64,000 bases of DNA from Todiramphus chloris collaris (GCA_025345505.1 JANVCC010000040.1:6552073-6616072); one strand, 5' to 3'. Shown: positions 21,977 to 34,850, numbered from the stretch's first letter. The notes: generated by a model from the letters alone, not told the origin. Numbers and translations: made by a program.

Positions 21977-24900
21977 CACATACACTCCTTCTGGTGTTGG
22001 GGAAGGTGCAGGGAGTGCATTTAATTTCTTTATGAAGAGTAGTTTCCCCTGGAATTCAAGCTTATTTATATAGGTGTCAATAGGCAGGCTTTCTACTCCA
22101 TTTAAGTGATGAATTAGGCTCTTTTGAGAAGTATTTTCAATTACTTCTAGAATATGAATATACAAAGCCTGATAACCTCACATAACGGTAAAGTGTTACC
22201 TGTAGCACTGAAATCAACAGCTCATTCACCAAAAGCTTTCTGATTTCTCTTCTTCAGGTGAGAGGCCTCACCTGTATTACTCCACTAGCACATCACCTTT
22301 GATGCTGGTCTGAGCTGTCTCGATGCTGTGCTGAAGATATACTGAAAGTGGCTTGTACTGATTACATGTCATATTTACATGATAAAAAAACAAACCAAAA
22401 AACCCTCAGATTTTCCTACTGATAAGGGTGAAAAAAAAATTCTATCAGAATGAACTCTTAACACGGAAAGGGGAATAGCAGTGCCCAGTTCTCATTATGC
22501 AAATCTGAAAATAAATGGGAAAAACCTTTACATGACCTAATCAGAGGACAACAATCTGTTTTCACTCCTGCTGCACCTGCTGCTACACTGCCAGTTGCCA
22601 TCTGTTCTTTCTCTCCAGCCAACACAACCTGAACAGTAGAAGCCAAGCATCTCCAGAGATTATTTGCTCCCTTTATTAGTAATAGCAATATTACTCCACT
22701 ACTCCTTGACCTAAGAATAACTGCAAGTATTTTATACTGCATTTCCACTGCACAGAGTATAATAGTACCAAGTGCCTCAACTGTCACTAAATTATTCCTG
22801 ATAGAAGGTTATCCACACATTTTCATGTCAATTCCAATAATGATTAAAGGGTGAAAATTGTCAGGAAAAGCTGAAAAGCAGATGACTTAAAATCCATTCA
22901 AAAATTGCATTCATATCACTCCATATATTTAAAACAAACTGGGTAATTCAAACGATAACAAATACACTAGAACAATTCTGCAACATAACCAAGCCCTTTC
23001 CTTAAGCCAAGAGACTTAGGGGAAGACAAATACCTCCTTTACAGTGGTTATCACCTGGCTGGTGGAAAATTCTGCCATCTGTTACAATGCTTCTGCTTGG
23101 CAGAAAATCAGTGGTAGGCACTGAATGGCCAAAGTACAGTTATGTAAATTAGAGTCATTGATGTAAATTCTGTATTAGCAAAAATCAGATTTAGGTCCAC
23201 AAAACATGAGCACTCAGAAAGAATAGACTCAAAGGACACCTACATTAGCTAGTGTTTTCTCACCAAACTGCTACACAGTATAAATCAGACAAGGAGTTTA
23301 GTCTGAATCTTGTTTCTACTAGACTTCCTACACAATAAAATTCTTACTAAGGTACATCACAATGTTCAGCCTCTCAGGACACCCAGTGACTACAGAACCC
23401 ACTTAGCCTAATGTAACAAGCCAGAGGACCAGACTCCATTGCAATAAAACATGGAAGGCAGAAAATCCCAAACGTCACTTTCCAAAGCATGTGGCAAATT
23501 TAAACATCTTCTGTCAAGAAAAACATCAGTACTAACATAAGACAGGTTAAAATCTACACTGAAGTATACTGTAAACAGACCACAGTTTGTTTTTAACATT
23601 ATTGTCATGCCTTTGTTCTCTGCCATCTTTGTTTCCCTATTTTTGACTCAAAGAGAAAAAAAAAAAAAGACTCAAAATATCCGAAGTTACTACAATGCAC
23701 TATGGTTTTGTTTGACTGGAATATTACACACTAGATACAGTGAACTACCCTACAGCAGTTCACACTTTTGAGTCTATTTATGTACTATAAGGTGACTCTT
23801 TTGGTACTACATTCCTGCCCATCTCTACAAATCGGGACAGTTCACAAGGTACCAAAACAGTCATGTTGCCCCCTTTCCATCCTTTGTAGTTACAGGTTGA
23901 GCTAAGATATTCTCAGAGCTGTTCCACTGTTTCCAACAACCTAATCAGCTTCTATGAAATATAATTCAGATGTTTCATTTCTACAATTTTACCTCGAACT
24001 ATACAAAAGCAATCCAGACAGTATGATTGATGTGCTACCCAAATGAAGATATTTTTCTCCTACAAACCAGAATGTCAAACTTTTCATACAACTCTGCTCC
24101 CTCACTGATATCGATTATCTCCTTAACATGAAAAGGATTTTTGAAAACTTAAATACTTAGAGAATCTCACATGAAAAAGAGGTATCTGTATCTAAGCACA
24201 TCATGCTACAAATTGGCAAACAGTAGTTTTGCTAGACATTAAATGTCTGGTCAATAGTTAATAGGATTGCGTAATTAAGTGTCATTTGGAATTTCTCCAA
24301 GTTGCTTAGCAACAGGTGAGCATGTTCAAAGCCACAAACCATCTACCTATATGGAACAATCAGCACTAACAGCAGTTACCACTGCTGCTTTGGAGAAGAA
24401 AAAAAAAAAATCAAAAACCCAACAAACAACAAAACACTCTCCTGATATGCCTCCAATAGGCATGATCTAGATTAAATCTTAAAACTCAGAACAATCCCAC
24501 TTAATTCCAGCTCTCCATGCATTTTGCATGACTAGCATCTGCTAGTGCTGCTGACTAAGCAAAAGAGAAGCTGGTACCTGTGTAAACTATGATACAAAAC
24601 ATTACAGTGAACAACGAAACACAAGCTAAAACTTGCATCACTAGGCAAATTCCAGTGCCCACCTCAACTGGGGATTCATATCCTTATACCATCTTGCTCT
24701 CAAGTAGGAAGAGTAATGTAAATCTTTTCAAGCAAATCCATATCTCAACCCCTACAACATACACTTTAACCCCAAGCCTAAATTACAAAGTGCTGAAAAA
24801 GTACCTCAAATAAGTGGGCAACTCAAGTCTCAAAACACATGTCTCCTTAAAAAAAGAAAAGGGCCCTACTGCTTGTCTCCCACTGGATGCAGAAGCAGCC

Positions 24901-26458
24901 AATGCCACAGAGAACAGTGTCACAACAATAAAGCCTGTATTTATATAGAAGCTATTAAAGACAGTTTTTGCCTGCCTGCAACTGGTTCAAACTTTTTTCT
25001 TTCTGACAGATTCAGAGGGAGCATTCTGTCTGAAAAGTTATCTTATTTCATAGGAGGCAAGATGCTTGGGAGGACGAGCCTGAAAGTGCTCATGTAAGTG
25101 TAAGATAATTTATCCAATGAATAATGAAATATTTGAAGATCAAATTAGAACAAGTTGTGAGGTTACCAGCATTCAACTCTTAGTAGGATCTCCTGGGAAC
25201 ATTACGATAGTCCAGAAGAAACACTTATTCCTACAGAATTCCAGAAGCAGGCACTCCCCAGCTGAGATCAGAGTGGTGTGAAGTGCAAGACATCATGGAG
25301 ACTTTACCAATAATCTTCAAAACAAGCATCTAATTAAACATGGATCTGGATCCTCAAACTTAACACAGCTGTTTCTCTATTCACTACAGTAACTAGTGTC
25401 TATGGTATAGCAACAACACAACCTACAAAGACAGACTGTGCCCAAGTTCATTGGGTTGAGGTGTTACACAGAGCTGGATCCTAAAAAAAAAAAAAATTAT
25501 TAAAAAAAAACCCCACACAATCAGAACACTGCATCCTTGGGCAAACAGCTTTCTCTGTGCTCCCAATGTTGTAGAAAGGCAGAGCAATACCTGAGAGACA
25601 CACTGATGAGGGAGGGACTCTATAGAAAAGCTCAACATTACACCAACATACAGATAAAAAGATTATCAAATTAGAAGCTTAACTATTTTCTAATCAAAAG
25701 TACCCAAGCAATCAATCCAAATTTAGGCACAAGAAAAAAAACATTTTTTTAAGCTTGTAATGAAAATAATTCAGAATTGCATTCAACAGTACCCATGCTA
25801 GTACTGAAAACCCTTTCTGCTTGCCAGTGGCAGATGGGAAGCCTTACTCAGCAGCAATGCACAGCCCTTTAAACACTCTAAGAATACAAATAAACAAACC
25901 ACGAAACACTGCAGAAGAGCTGTCATTCTACAAGTCAGCCTGTGTTTTTGCTAACAAACCTAAGTGTGATCCACAAGTTGATGGATATGATGGAGTCTGC
26001 CAGTTTGTAGACAAAATTCAGTGCTTCTAGTATTGCTCAGCTCTGTCAAGTGAGAGACACAAAACAGAAGACTTCAGAATCTAAAAGAACAGTGACAATT
26101 TCAGAGAAATATAATTTCTAGAGCATCAGGCTCAAAATCAGAGAAACAAAGTACAAATACTACCTAAAGCATAACTTAAAGTAGTTGAGACTAGCAGCCA
26201 CACCTGTACAGCAAGGAATGTTCATCTGGGGAAGGAAAGATACTAGTCTTGTAGTGCAGAGCACCAAAGTCCAAAGACAAACAGTAAATAAGGTCCTGTT
26301 TAAAAGGGGAGAAAAAAAATCTAATCTAGAAGAGCCTTCAAAATTTGGTATTAAAGGTAAGTGATATCACCAGTTTCTCATCAAGTTGTTTTTCTTGGAT
26401 TTTTCCCCTCAAAACACTTCCCTGAGTGCTGGGCCTATTTTGTTGCATGTTTGCAATT

Positions 26459-26468
26459 CCCCCCCCCC
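26459..26468. repeat. Run of 10 C
   Basis: A plain homopolymer in G3BP1 intron 1. Confidence 0.85.
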
Positions 26469-29400
26469 TTCTTCCTTTTTAAAGCTGTCTTGACTGGCTT
26501 GCATTTTTCTACTTTGTACCACAATCACCACTTCTATTCAGCAACACAACACCTAGTGATACAAAGAGAAGGAGGATAGCATTTATGTAGAAGAAACATA
26601 CACATTTGAGTCCTTGCTTAGAATCAGCAGCAAGAAACAGGTTTTAAGTTAATGTTTGTAACAGCTACCCCATGCCCATGGCCCAGCAAGGGTCACCTGT
26701 GAGTCGCCAAATATCTGGAGTTCCCCTTCAGACCACAGCTAAGGTATTTAGCATTACGTTTTAGAGAGTTCTGCTGTATTGTCACAGGAGAAAACTACTC
26801 AGAAGATACATATCTAAGTTCGTTCTTATGTTACAAACATATCATCAGACAGCTTTGCCAAATTCCTCCTGTGGCAGGACACTGCCATTAAAAACAGACT
26901 TACACACAGTCTCAGAAGTATAAAAAAAACAAAAGCTCAATCACTATTTGGGCATTTTTCCACGTGAACTTCACCTGCAATAGGTCTTGTCATACAGGTC
27001 ATTCAATTTTATTTTCAAAGCATATATAGACAATTTAATCATCCTCCAATAACAGCTGCCCCTAAGACAGTCACAATAGTATGTGCACACATTAATTCCT
27101 TTGTGCATTTTCAGAAGTCCAGTTCTCAACTGATGAGAAGCTGTAGCCAGGTATGTTAGTTGAACAGCTACAAAATTAACGGAACATGCCTTATCCCCTC
27201 TCCTTTTTACACCAGAACAGCTCTGGGAGCTGCTCATATCCTGCTTCACTTTGAATACAAAAAGCTGGAAATAATCTTGCTTTACTTTTTACAGGGGCAA
27301 GGCAGAGGGACTTGGTAGAGGGACTGGTGTAACATTAAGATAATCTTATCTGACCCCAGCCTAAGTAGTAACACCTCAAATCATCACAGGATATAGCTAG
27401 GTTGCTTTTAGCATTACAGGAAAGAAAAAAAACAAACCAAAACAAAAAAACTGCCCCTTGTGACCTGATCGAAGTCCAAAATGAAGCCCTCTTGAAAATC
27501 TGAGTTCTCTCAGAACGCAAAGCCTTGAGAATTCACAGAAATACTCCCAACACTTTGTAAAATAAACCTAAATCAGACTGTATTAAACAGGCTCTCTCCT
27601 ACACTTTTCTCATGGACCTATTCCAACCTCATCTACTCTGCAATTAGAAGTAATGTTTTTCTGTAAATTTCAAGCATGCAAATTTCATTCTGAAGAGTGG
27701 TAAAGTAAAAATGTGGTCCAAATAGTCTGCTTACTCTTTTTTTTTAAAATGAAAAATAACAGTTTTACGCTGTACTGCTCTGCAGACTGCTTTATGATAA
27801 AGTAGCTACTTAGACCCTATGATTTTGCCATTAGAACAGGTTTTGTTTTGACATCCAAGAGCTGCTCCAACAACTCGATGAAGTTGGCAGCAGGTCCAGT
27901 CTTCTCTTAGGTCTGCAATTTTTCCATTTGGCTTCACTGCAGCTTCTTAAAGTAAAAAAGCAAAAGTTACTCATAAGCAGTCAAAAGAGGCAGATTAGAA
28001 CACCAAGCGACACAGACATTACAGTAAAATTCAAGATCACGCCCACCTGGATTAAAATCACCAGGATTAAGGTTTAACAAAATATTTTCTGCATGCCAAG
28101 CAACAAATACCTGTAAAGTGAGTCAATTCCTTCACCTCTAACCACGGAAGACTCTTAACTTTCATATGTTAATATGAGCCTTGCAGTTAAGATTGATCCA
28201 TCATGGCATCACTACAGTGTTAGACACTTCAAAAAAACAAAGAGAAAGTCAGCTTAATATTAGTCATAAGTGAAACAAGAAAACAGTACAGGGCAATGCG
28301 AAAGAAAGATGGAAGATGGCAATCACCATTTTGGAATGCAGTACTTCACATTTGCTTCCGCAAGGAATCAGGTTCTTCACAGATTACTTGAATGCAACTG
28401 ACAGCTCACAATCTTCTAGCTCTGAAAGCAGTACTCCACCAGCTATGTCTTTCTGGAAAAGGTCCAGACTTAATATAGCAAGACTAGGACCTCAGACCAG
28501 TATAATGTTCACTGCCTGCAAAGTTTTAGAGATTTTTTTTTTTTTTACAGTAACTAAAGATTGGGAGGTTTTAATTTATATTTTTATTTAATTAGTCAGT
28601 GAGGTAGCTGAAGATTCTCAATTCCTTACTGAAACTGCTAATATACTTAACAACTACTTCAACTCTGGAGATTTTAGATAGCAAAGAGGTATCCCAGTCT
28701 TCTGGATGAAACAATAACCTTTGGTTTGTTTCAAACACAGACAGCATAACAACTAGCACCACCCTACCAGAGCCCTACTGTACTGTTATTTCCTCTTTGA
28801 CTCTTCATTCATCACATTACTTAAAAAAAAAAAAGTCCAGGTTCTAATATTAAAAACTAGAATAATCAAATCGAGTGTTTTCTAACTCAAACAAGCCATT
28901 TATGCTAATCTTGAGAGTTATCAACAAGTATTACTGTTAAGAGCAGAAATATCAGTATGTACTTTTAGTAACATCATCTTTGCTTTATTTTACTTTTGTT
29001 GAGAAGTGCTCCTCTTTATATGGTCACCTTACAATCTGAAAAGTAACAAAAGCAAACACTAGAATTCTGACCCAACAAAGAACTTGCCATTTCATCAGGT
29101 GCATTTCACATTTAAAAATTAAGATGTTCAAACTTAGGAGTATCACCAGTCATGCTGAACTCAATTGCTGCTGTTGTGCCTGCAGCAAAAAGAACAGTAG
29201 AGCAGTGGTCTTATAATCATAGTACAAACAAGTCTTCTTGTATGTTTTTGTTGTTTCTTAGACTGCAAATGTAAAGAAACCCTACATAAGGTCCTGCTGT
29301 TTACACCTAAAACACATAGGCAAAGGAAGCCTTGTCCAGCAGGTCTTCTACCCTAATTTTAATTAGGTTTTCTAGCCTTCAACTTAAGGAATTCATGCTT

Positions 29401-30198
29401 AAAAGAATGAAACCTAACAAAAAAATTTAGCTGCCTAATTCACACAAGTCAAGAACTGGAGACCACTATTTAGCATCTGATTTATAGAAGATTCTTTTTA
29501 AAAGATCACTTACATTTAAAAATAAGATTCACATCTGCAAAGATTCCAATGATGACCTGATTCTTTTTCTAAGAGATTTTGTACAATTACACTTTCTAGC
29601 ACATTTGAACACTGTCTTTCCAGCAAACTACTCCCTGGAACATGTGATGCTTTTAAAAAAGTTGGGAGATCATCATAAAGATGCTCTGTGACTATTAAGA
29701 CTATAAAACGTGAAGTATGTAAGTATTTAGAACCAGCCTTAAATTTAGTTATTATATTCCATCCACAAAGGTGTTGGTTTTTTGTTTGTTTTCAAGCAAG
29801 ACTCACAGCTTCACAACAAACTCACTGAAGCACACCAGGAAAAGGTGAGTTCAGTTCACAGGATGTGAATATGCTACCACTAGCATCACAAAACTATTTA
29901 ATAAAATCATTAGACTTATTTTTTAGAGGGAAGAAGAAGAGTGAAAAAAATCGGTCAAAGGAAAGATTCAGAAAAAGTCTGAAATGCAATGTCTGTCAAT
30001 TTCTACACTCCTTTCCCTTTATGTCATCAACCTAACAAGGCTAAAAACAACCTAACACATGCACGCCCCCCCGCTTCCCATTTGATTTACAGCACCTGGA
30101 AGCACTATCATCCAGAGCTTAGTAGCAGTGTCCATATTTCCTAGAGCTGTCATTCCTGGCTGTAAGAGCATAGGCTAGACAAAAATAGCATAGATTGG

Positions 30199-30210
30199 AA
30201 ACATGGCGGC
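30199..30210 (+). promoter_or_regulatory. YY1-type motif (AAACATGGCGGC)
   Basis: The sequence matches the AANATGGCGGC consensus of YY1, which usually sits just downstream of transcription starts. It lies about 0.7 kb from the CpG island, inside G3BP1 intron 1, in AT-rich surroundings. Binding is inferred from the motif only. Confidence 0.45.
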
Positions 30211-30782
30211 TTGCTGCAAATGCTGCTTTCAAGAAATAAAAAAACCACAAAAAACCCAGCCCCAAAATATTATCATTTTCTTTGTAAAGAGTACTTATTA
30301 CGTGTGTGAAACCTTTAACATAAAAGGTTCCTAGGTAAACCCATTGATCATTAAAACCACATTAGATCATCCAGATGAAGACTACAATGTACCTGAAAGA
30401 TGTACGAGAGCCTTTTCTCTAGTTTTCCTCCAGCAAGTATATCTAGGACCTTACAAGGCACTGGGAGGTCTTCATACAAGCACTACTTCGCATTTAAATC
30501 TTGGCTTAATCTTGGATCCAGCCAAGGTCATGCGGTAAGTCAAGGTAAGATACATGCTCTTTTCTGCTCGAATTATGAGTCCCTTCATCTACAAAGTTAG
30601 AGCAAGGGAGGCACGTACCATCTGATACATCGGTACAGGCGACCCCACTGCATAGGCACCCAGTATTAGAACTCCCTCATCTACAACTAGCTATTGAAAG
30701 GAGCTATCTCAGCTACGAGGCAGGCTTTGGGCCGTCTCACACCTAACTCCCACCCCCTTAAAAAAAAACCCAAACAAAAAAC

Positions 30783-30882
30783 NNNNNNNNNNNNNNNNNN
30801 NNNNNNNNNNNNNNNNNNNNNNNNNNNNNNNNNNNNNNNNNNNNNNNNNNNNNNNNNNNNNNNNNNNNNNNNNNNNNNNNNN
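30783..30882. other. Assembly gap of exactly 100 N
   Basis: One hundred Ns, the usual placeholder for a gap of unknown length. It is bounded by an A-rich stretch on the left and a 22-C run on the right, at the edge of a CpG island. True sequence is missing here. Confidence 0.99.
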
Positions 30883-30883
30883 A

Positions 30884-30905
30884 CCCCCCCCCCCCCCCCC
30901 CCCCC
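30884..30905. repeat. Run of 22 C next to the gap
   Basis: A long C homopolymer directly abutting the N gap. It probably stopped sequencing or assembly, so its length is unreliable. Confidence 0.9.
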
Positions 30906-31313
30906 AATAACGCTCCCTTCTAGGCAACTGCCGGCGGAGCAGCGCGCTAAGGTAGCGCTCCCGCCTCGGCAGCCTCCGTGGGCGCCGCGGGACCAGGAGG
31001 TTCCTCCCGCCTGATGGCCCCGCTCCAGAGCCCCATAGGGGGCTGCGAAAGCCCAGCCACGGGGTCGGTGGGGAGAGCACTCGCCACAAAGCGCCGCCAG
31101 GACCGGCGCAGCGGGAGCCACCACAAAGCCGCGCGAGGACCGCGGGGACTCACCGGCGGCCGCCCCCCCACCAGACCGCGGCCTACCGGGGAGGTGGGGG
31201 GGGGCCGCATAAGGCCCAGCCCCGTACGTGCGGCCCGCGGCCGGCGCCGGGAGGACGTGACCCCACCGGTGGCTCCCAGCCGCTCCCCTGCGGCCGCGAG
31301 CCCTCCCCCTCAC

Positions 31314-31390
31314 CTGCGGGCGGAGCGGGACGGGAGCGGGAGGCGTCGCTTCACCACAGGCCTGCCCGGCGGACGAGAAGCACCTCACGC
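31314..31390 (-). other. G3BP1: Probable G3BP1 non-coding exon 1
   Basis: On the minus strand the sequence ends in CCCGCAG|GTGAGG, a strong splice donor, about 75 nt below a TATA-like element (GATATATC at 31415-31422). The first coding exon has its own acceptor and a 12-nt leader, so an upstream non-coding exon is required. An alternative donor, CCG|GTGAGT, lies near 31150. The upstream edge is estimated. Confidence 0.5.
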
Positions 31391-31720
31391 AACGGCGTGC
31401 TCTGCCGCCGGCTAGATATATCCGGCGCGCAGCCTACCCCAGCGGGAGGCTGCGCAGCCAATCAGAGAACGGCGGTTGCCCTTACTCGGATGCCCGTTGG
31501 ACCGCAGCGGGAAAGGAGGCGGGCGGTTAGCCGAGAGGCAGCTCGATCTGCCAACCATGCGGCCTAGGTCCGTGGGACCGTAAGCGTGACCGACATCTAG
31601 GCGAACCAATGGGCAGTAAAGCTCACTCCGCCGGGGTAGGACGAGATCTGATCGCTTTCCCCTGTAGCCAATAGGACGACGGTACCCGCGCTACGAGGAG
31701 CGAAGGGCGGGGCAGAGCTG
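31391..31720 (-). promoter_or_regulatory. G3BP1 promoter with three CCAAT boxes
   Basis: CCAAT occurs on the plus strand at 31458-31462, 31606-31610 and 31668-31672, and a GC box (GGGCGGGGC) lies near 31706. A TATA-like GATATATC at 31415-31422 would place the G3BP1 start near 31385-31390. CCAAT boxes act in either orientation, so this region could also drive divergent transcription. Confidence 0.6.
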
Positions 31721-31921
31721 ACGCCGTAGTATGGTTGAGCCGCAGAGCAGCGCCCTTGAGAAGGTGCTGGTAAACCCCGTTATAGATCAGGGCGGACCCC
31801 TCTGTGCGGCACGGAGCGCGACGGCCTATGGGAGAGCGCGCCGGGCCCTGACGGACAGGCCACCTCCGACGTTCTTAAAGGGACAGGCAGCCCGCCACGA
31901 GGGGCGGCGTTCCGCGCCCAG

Positions 31922-31940
31922 CAGCGCCCCCTGCTGGAGG
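31922..31940 (-). promoter_or_regulatory. CTCF-type motif
   Basis: The minus strand reads CCTCCAGCAGGGGGCGCTG, which matches the CTCF core CCASYAGRGGGCRS at every position. It lies within the CpG island, about 0.5 kb upstream of the presumed G3BP1 start and between the divergent G3BP1 and ATOX1 promoters. Confidence 0.65.
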
Positions 31941-31956
31941 GGAGGGAACAGCGCCC

Positions 31957-31969
31957 AACATGGCGGCGG
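31957..31969 (+). promoter_or_regulatory. YY1-type motif (AACATGGCGGCGG)
   Basis: This is a full match to the promoter-proximal YY1 consensus, 17 bp from the CTCF motif. In plus orientation it would suit a transcript starting just upstream and running toward ATOX1. No such transcript is otherwise supported. Confidence 0.5.
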
Positions 31970-32170
31970 AGAGGGCGGGCAGGCCACTGCGGGGGGGCGG
32001 GGGGGGTCTGCCGCTGCCTCCCGGCCCTCCCCGGGAGAGGGCTGCAGACCCCTAAGAGCGAACAGGCCGTGGCCTCCCGCTCGATGGCTACACCTCCTCC
32101 GGCTGCCACAGCCTCGTCTGCACCACAGGTGCTCACGCAGCCCGAGGCCAGGGCACCCACGGTCTCAGCA

Positions 32171-34149
32171 CAAGGGAACCACTCACCTGAGGGAACACGC
32201 CAGTGGGGTGGGTAAAAGGAGGTCTTTTCACGGTAAAAGGCTCCTGCGCAGGGCTGCAGCCAAGGCTACCTGCACCAAACACAGGCCCATCTGCTCACGG
32301 AAGACTCTGGTTGCTATCTCCATGTAGGAGAAACATGGACTTGGCTTCCCCTGCCCATCCCTGGGAGATGCCAGGCAGAGCCAGCAGACTCACACAGCTG
32401 CTTTTCCTTCACAGTTTCTGAGCAAAGCAAACAGGTGGATCATCTGCCCCAAGGGAAAGACAAACCAAGCAAGGACATTTTCTAGTCCACCTTGCAAGGC
32501 CCAAGTAGTCCTGCAAAGAGGGAGAAAGGCCTCCCAAGTTCACAGAGCCTTCCTCAGCAGCAGTGCTGGTTGAGAGAGCCTGAGGAGAGTAAGAGGGAAA
32601 GGAAGCAGGCAGTCGGCCTGAGACAGCCAGCTCTCAGAAGGCCAGAGCTTTCTATCTGTGTCACATCCCATCCCAAATGTATCTATGACATGGTCAGACA
32701 CGTATTTCACCCTGTGAAAGTGATTTCCTCCCCACCACCATGCCCCTAAACGCTGCCTAAACCCCTCCCTGCTATGCCTTGCAGTTAGAGATACATCAGT
32801 GGCCTGGCACAGGGCCATGCTCAGCATTAATATCCCTCCCCCCACACACCCCAGCTATTTATAGACTAAGCCATATTTGCAATCTGCCAGTTCATAAATC
32901 AGTAGCACAGACTTTTGCAAAGTTCAGTGTGAGACCAGTGACCCAGAACAGCCAGCCAAAATAAACCCTGCCAGGGGGACCCCAGGCATCTCTCCCCAGA
33001 GCAAGACGGGGACAGGTAATTCCACTTTGATTAAAAGGTCAGTACAACCACCGGGTCCTAGGCACGTTAAAATGACTGCCCTCGCTCCCCCCGTGCAGCG
33101 GGAGCTCAGTAGGGAAGGCATTCACATCATCAGCAGCTCAGTCTTCCTGGCAGGGGCTCAGTATCAACTCAATGCAAGGGGACAGGTCAGCCAAGGCTGC
33201 CGACATCCCAGAACACAGTCCCAGTTGCTGTGGCGGCAAGTAACCAGAAAGACTCTGCTCATTTTTCCTGCTACAGATTGGGCTTCTTAACAGGAAGATG
33301 GTGAAGCCCAGCACGTGGTCAGGAAGTATTGCTCTTCTCAGCCTTGATGTTCAGCACCATCTCCTTGCCTGGTTACCTACAGCCTGCCAAAGCACCCAAG
33401 CTCCTACCAGCCCCCACCACAGCCTCCTCCACCTTGGCTTGAGTTTTTAAGAAAGAAGCCCATTCTCCTTCAAAGGACCATACCACCAGGGGAAAAAAAA
33501 GCAGAAAACAAACAACAAACAAACAACACCCCTCACCCCCTCCAAGCAGACACACAAACATCTTCAGGGACCAGCATCCTTCCTCTCAACCTACTCTGAA
33601 GTAGATACCCCCTCAAAGCTCCCTCATCCAATAATCCAGTCTACTAGAGCTCTCTTAAACCAACAAATCTCAAAACCTCAAAACACAGAGAGGAACATCT
33701 TCCCATCTTCTTTCCACCTTCATCCCGCAGCTGCTTTGCCTCTGAGACGATCCTTAGACTGTAAGGAAGACAGAGCACCAGACAGCTGTCAGGGATCCAC
33801 ACTGAGTACAAACTTTCTCAATCACTTTCTCCTTAACCCTTTCTGGCACCTGCCTTAGAATGACCTACAGCCTTACTCTCATCTGGGGGCTCCTGTGAAT
33901 CCAGACGAAAGTGGTCCAGCCCCAGCACAACTCCTCATGAGGAGCAGTAGCAATTTTAGTATCAGAAAAATGGGAACAGAAATGTAACCATGAGAAGCGG
34001 GGCTCTGTTTTAGAAACAAATACTTCTAAGAATTAAATCGCCCTCCCCAAAAGGGTACTAAATGCAGTTTGGACAGTGCGAAGATGCCAAAGCATCTCTA
34101 AACACCTGCATCCCAGTTGACGTCAGAAGAACAGAAGCCCCCAGCCCCA
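32171..34149. other. Spacer between the G3BP1 and ATOX1 CpG islands
   Basis: I see no gene, RNA gene or clear repeat here. GC content is intermediate and the reading frames are short. Confidence 0.6.
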
Positions 34150-34850
34150 AACGCCTGGTGTGCTAAACCCATGTCTGTGCACAGAGACCTCGCTGCCCTC
34201 CCGGGGCTTCTCTGCAGCTGGCACCGGCTGCTGGCCCACGGGTGGCTTCGCAAAACCTTCTGAAACCGCGTTCTCGGTGGAGCCGCGAGGTGGGAGATTG
34301 AGACGGACAGAACGGTTCTGCTCAGAAAAGAGCCGGGGTGGCCCCGGCCGAGCACCGTCAGCCCCGGTGCTGTCCTTGCGAACGGGCCGGCTCCGTTCGG
34401 GACCTTGGGACGCTGGGGGGGGGGCCGCTGACCGGGCCGGCGACCCCCGCCGGGCTCTCCGCGGCCCCGGGGGCGCTGTGCGGAGCCGGCGCTAAGGGCT
34501 CAGCCTCCGCCCGCAGCAGCCGGGCGCGGCCCGCCTCTTCCTCCCTGCCCGCTCCTTCCCTCCGCGCCGCGCCGAGAGCTGGGAGCCGCCGCCGCGCTCC
34601 GCCATGCCGGTGGGTGCCGGGCCCAGCCCCGCCGAGCCGGGCACCGGGGGCAGGCCGGGGATCGAGCCGGGCCTTGCATGGGGCCGGGGGAAGGCGGGGG
34701 GGGGCTGGGCCCGGCGCCGGGAGGCGGTCACCCCTCGGCACCGGGGCCTGCAGCACAGGGCTGTCCCGGGGAAGGGGGGCTGGCCCGGGATCCCTGTCCC
34801 ATTCCCTCCCGCTCACCGGCCCCCAGAGCACGCAGGGCATTTGTAGATGA
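34150..34850 (+). promoter_or_regulatory. CpG island and promoter of ATOX1
   Basis: A GC-rich, CpG-dense block surrounds the ATOX1 start codon at 34604. No TATA box is apparent upstream. The transcription start is probably within 34480-34590 but cannot be fixed from sequence alone. Confidence 0.75.
34604..34609 (+). CDS. ATOX1: ATOX1 coding exon 1 (Met-Pro)
   Basis: The exon holds only ATG CCG before the donor GTGGGT. The context GCCATGC is acceptable for initiation and the exon-intron structure matches mammalian ATOX1. The 5'UTR lies just upstream. Confidence 0.9.

Larger units (their letters stand above)
30884..32170. promoter_or_regulatory. CpG island at the G3BP1 5' end
   Basis: GC content and CpG frequency rise sharply compared with both sides. 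The island covers the probable G3BP1 exon 1, its promoter and the sequence upstream. Its left side may be shortened by the assembly gap. Confidence 0.85.

Noticed and set aside
25821..26030. 69-codon frame with several cysteines in G3BP1 intron 1
   Set aside because: No splice context, no signal peptide and no family; likely chance.
30687..31415. Long frames of both strands at the CpG island, including ones through the N gap
   Set aside because: CpG-rich DNA lacks stop codons and the frames run through unknown bases.
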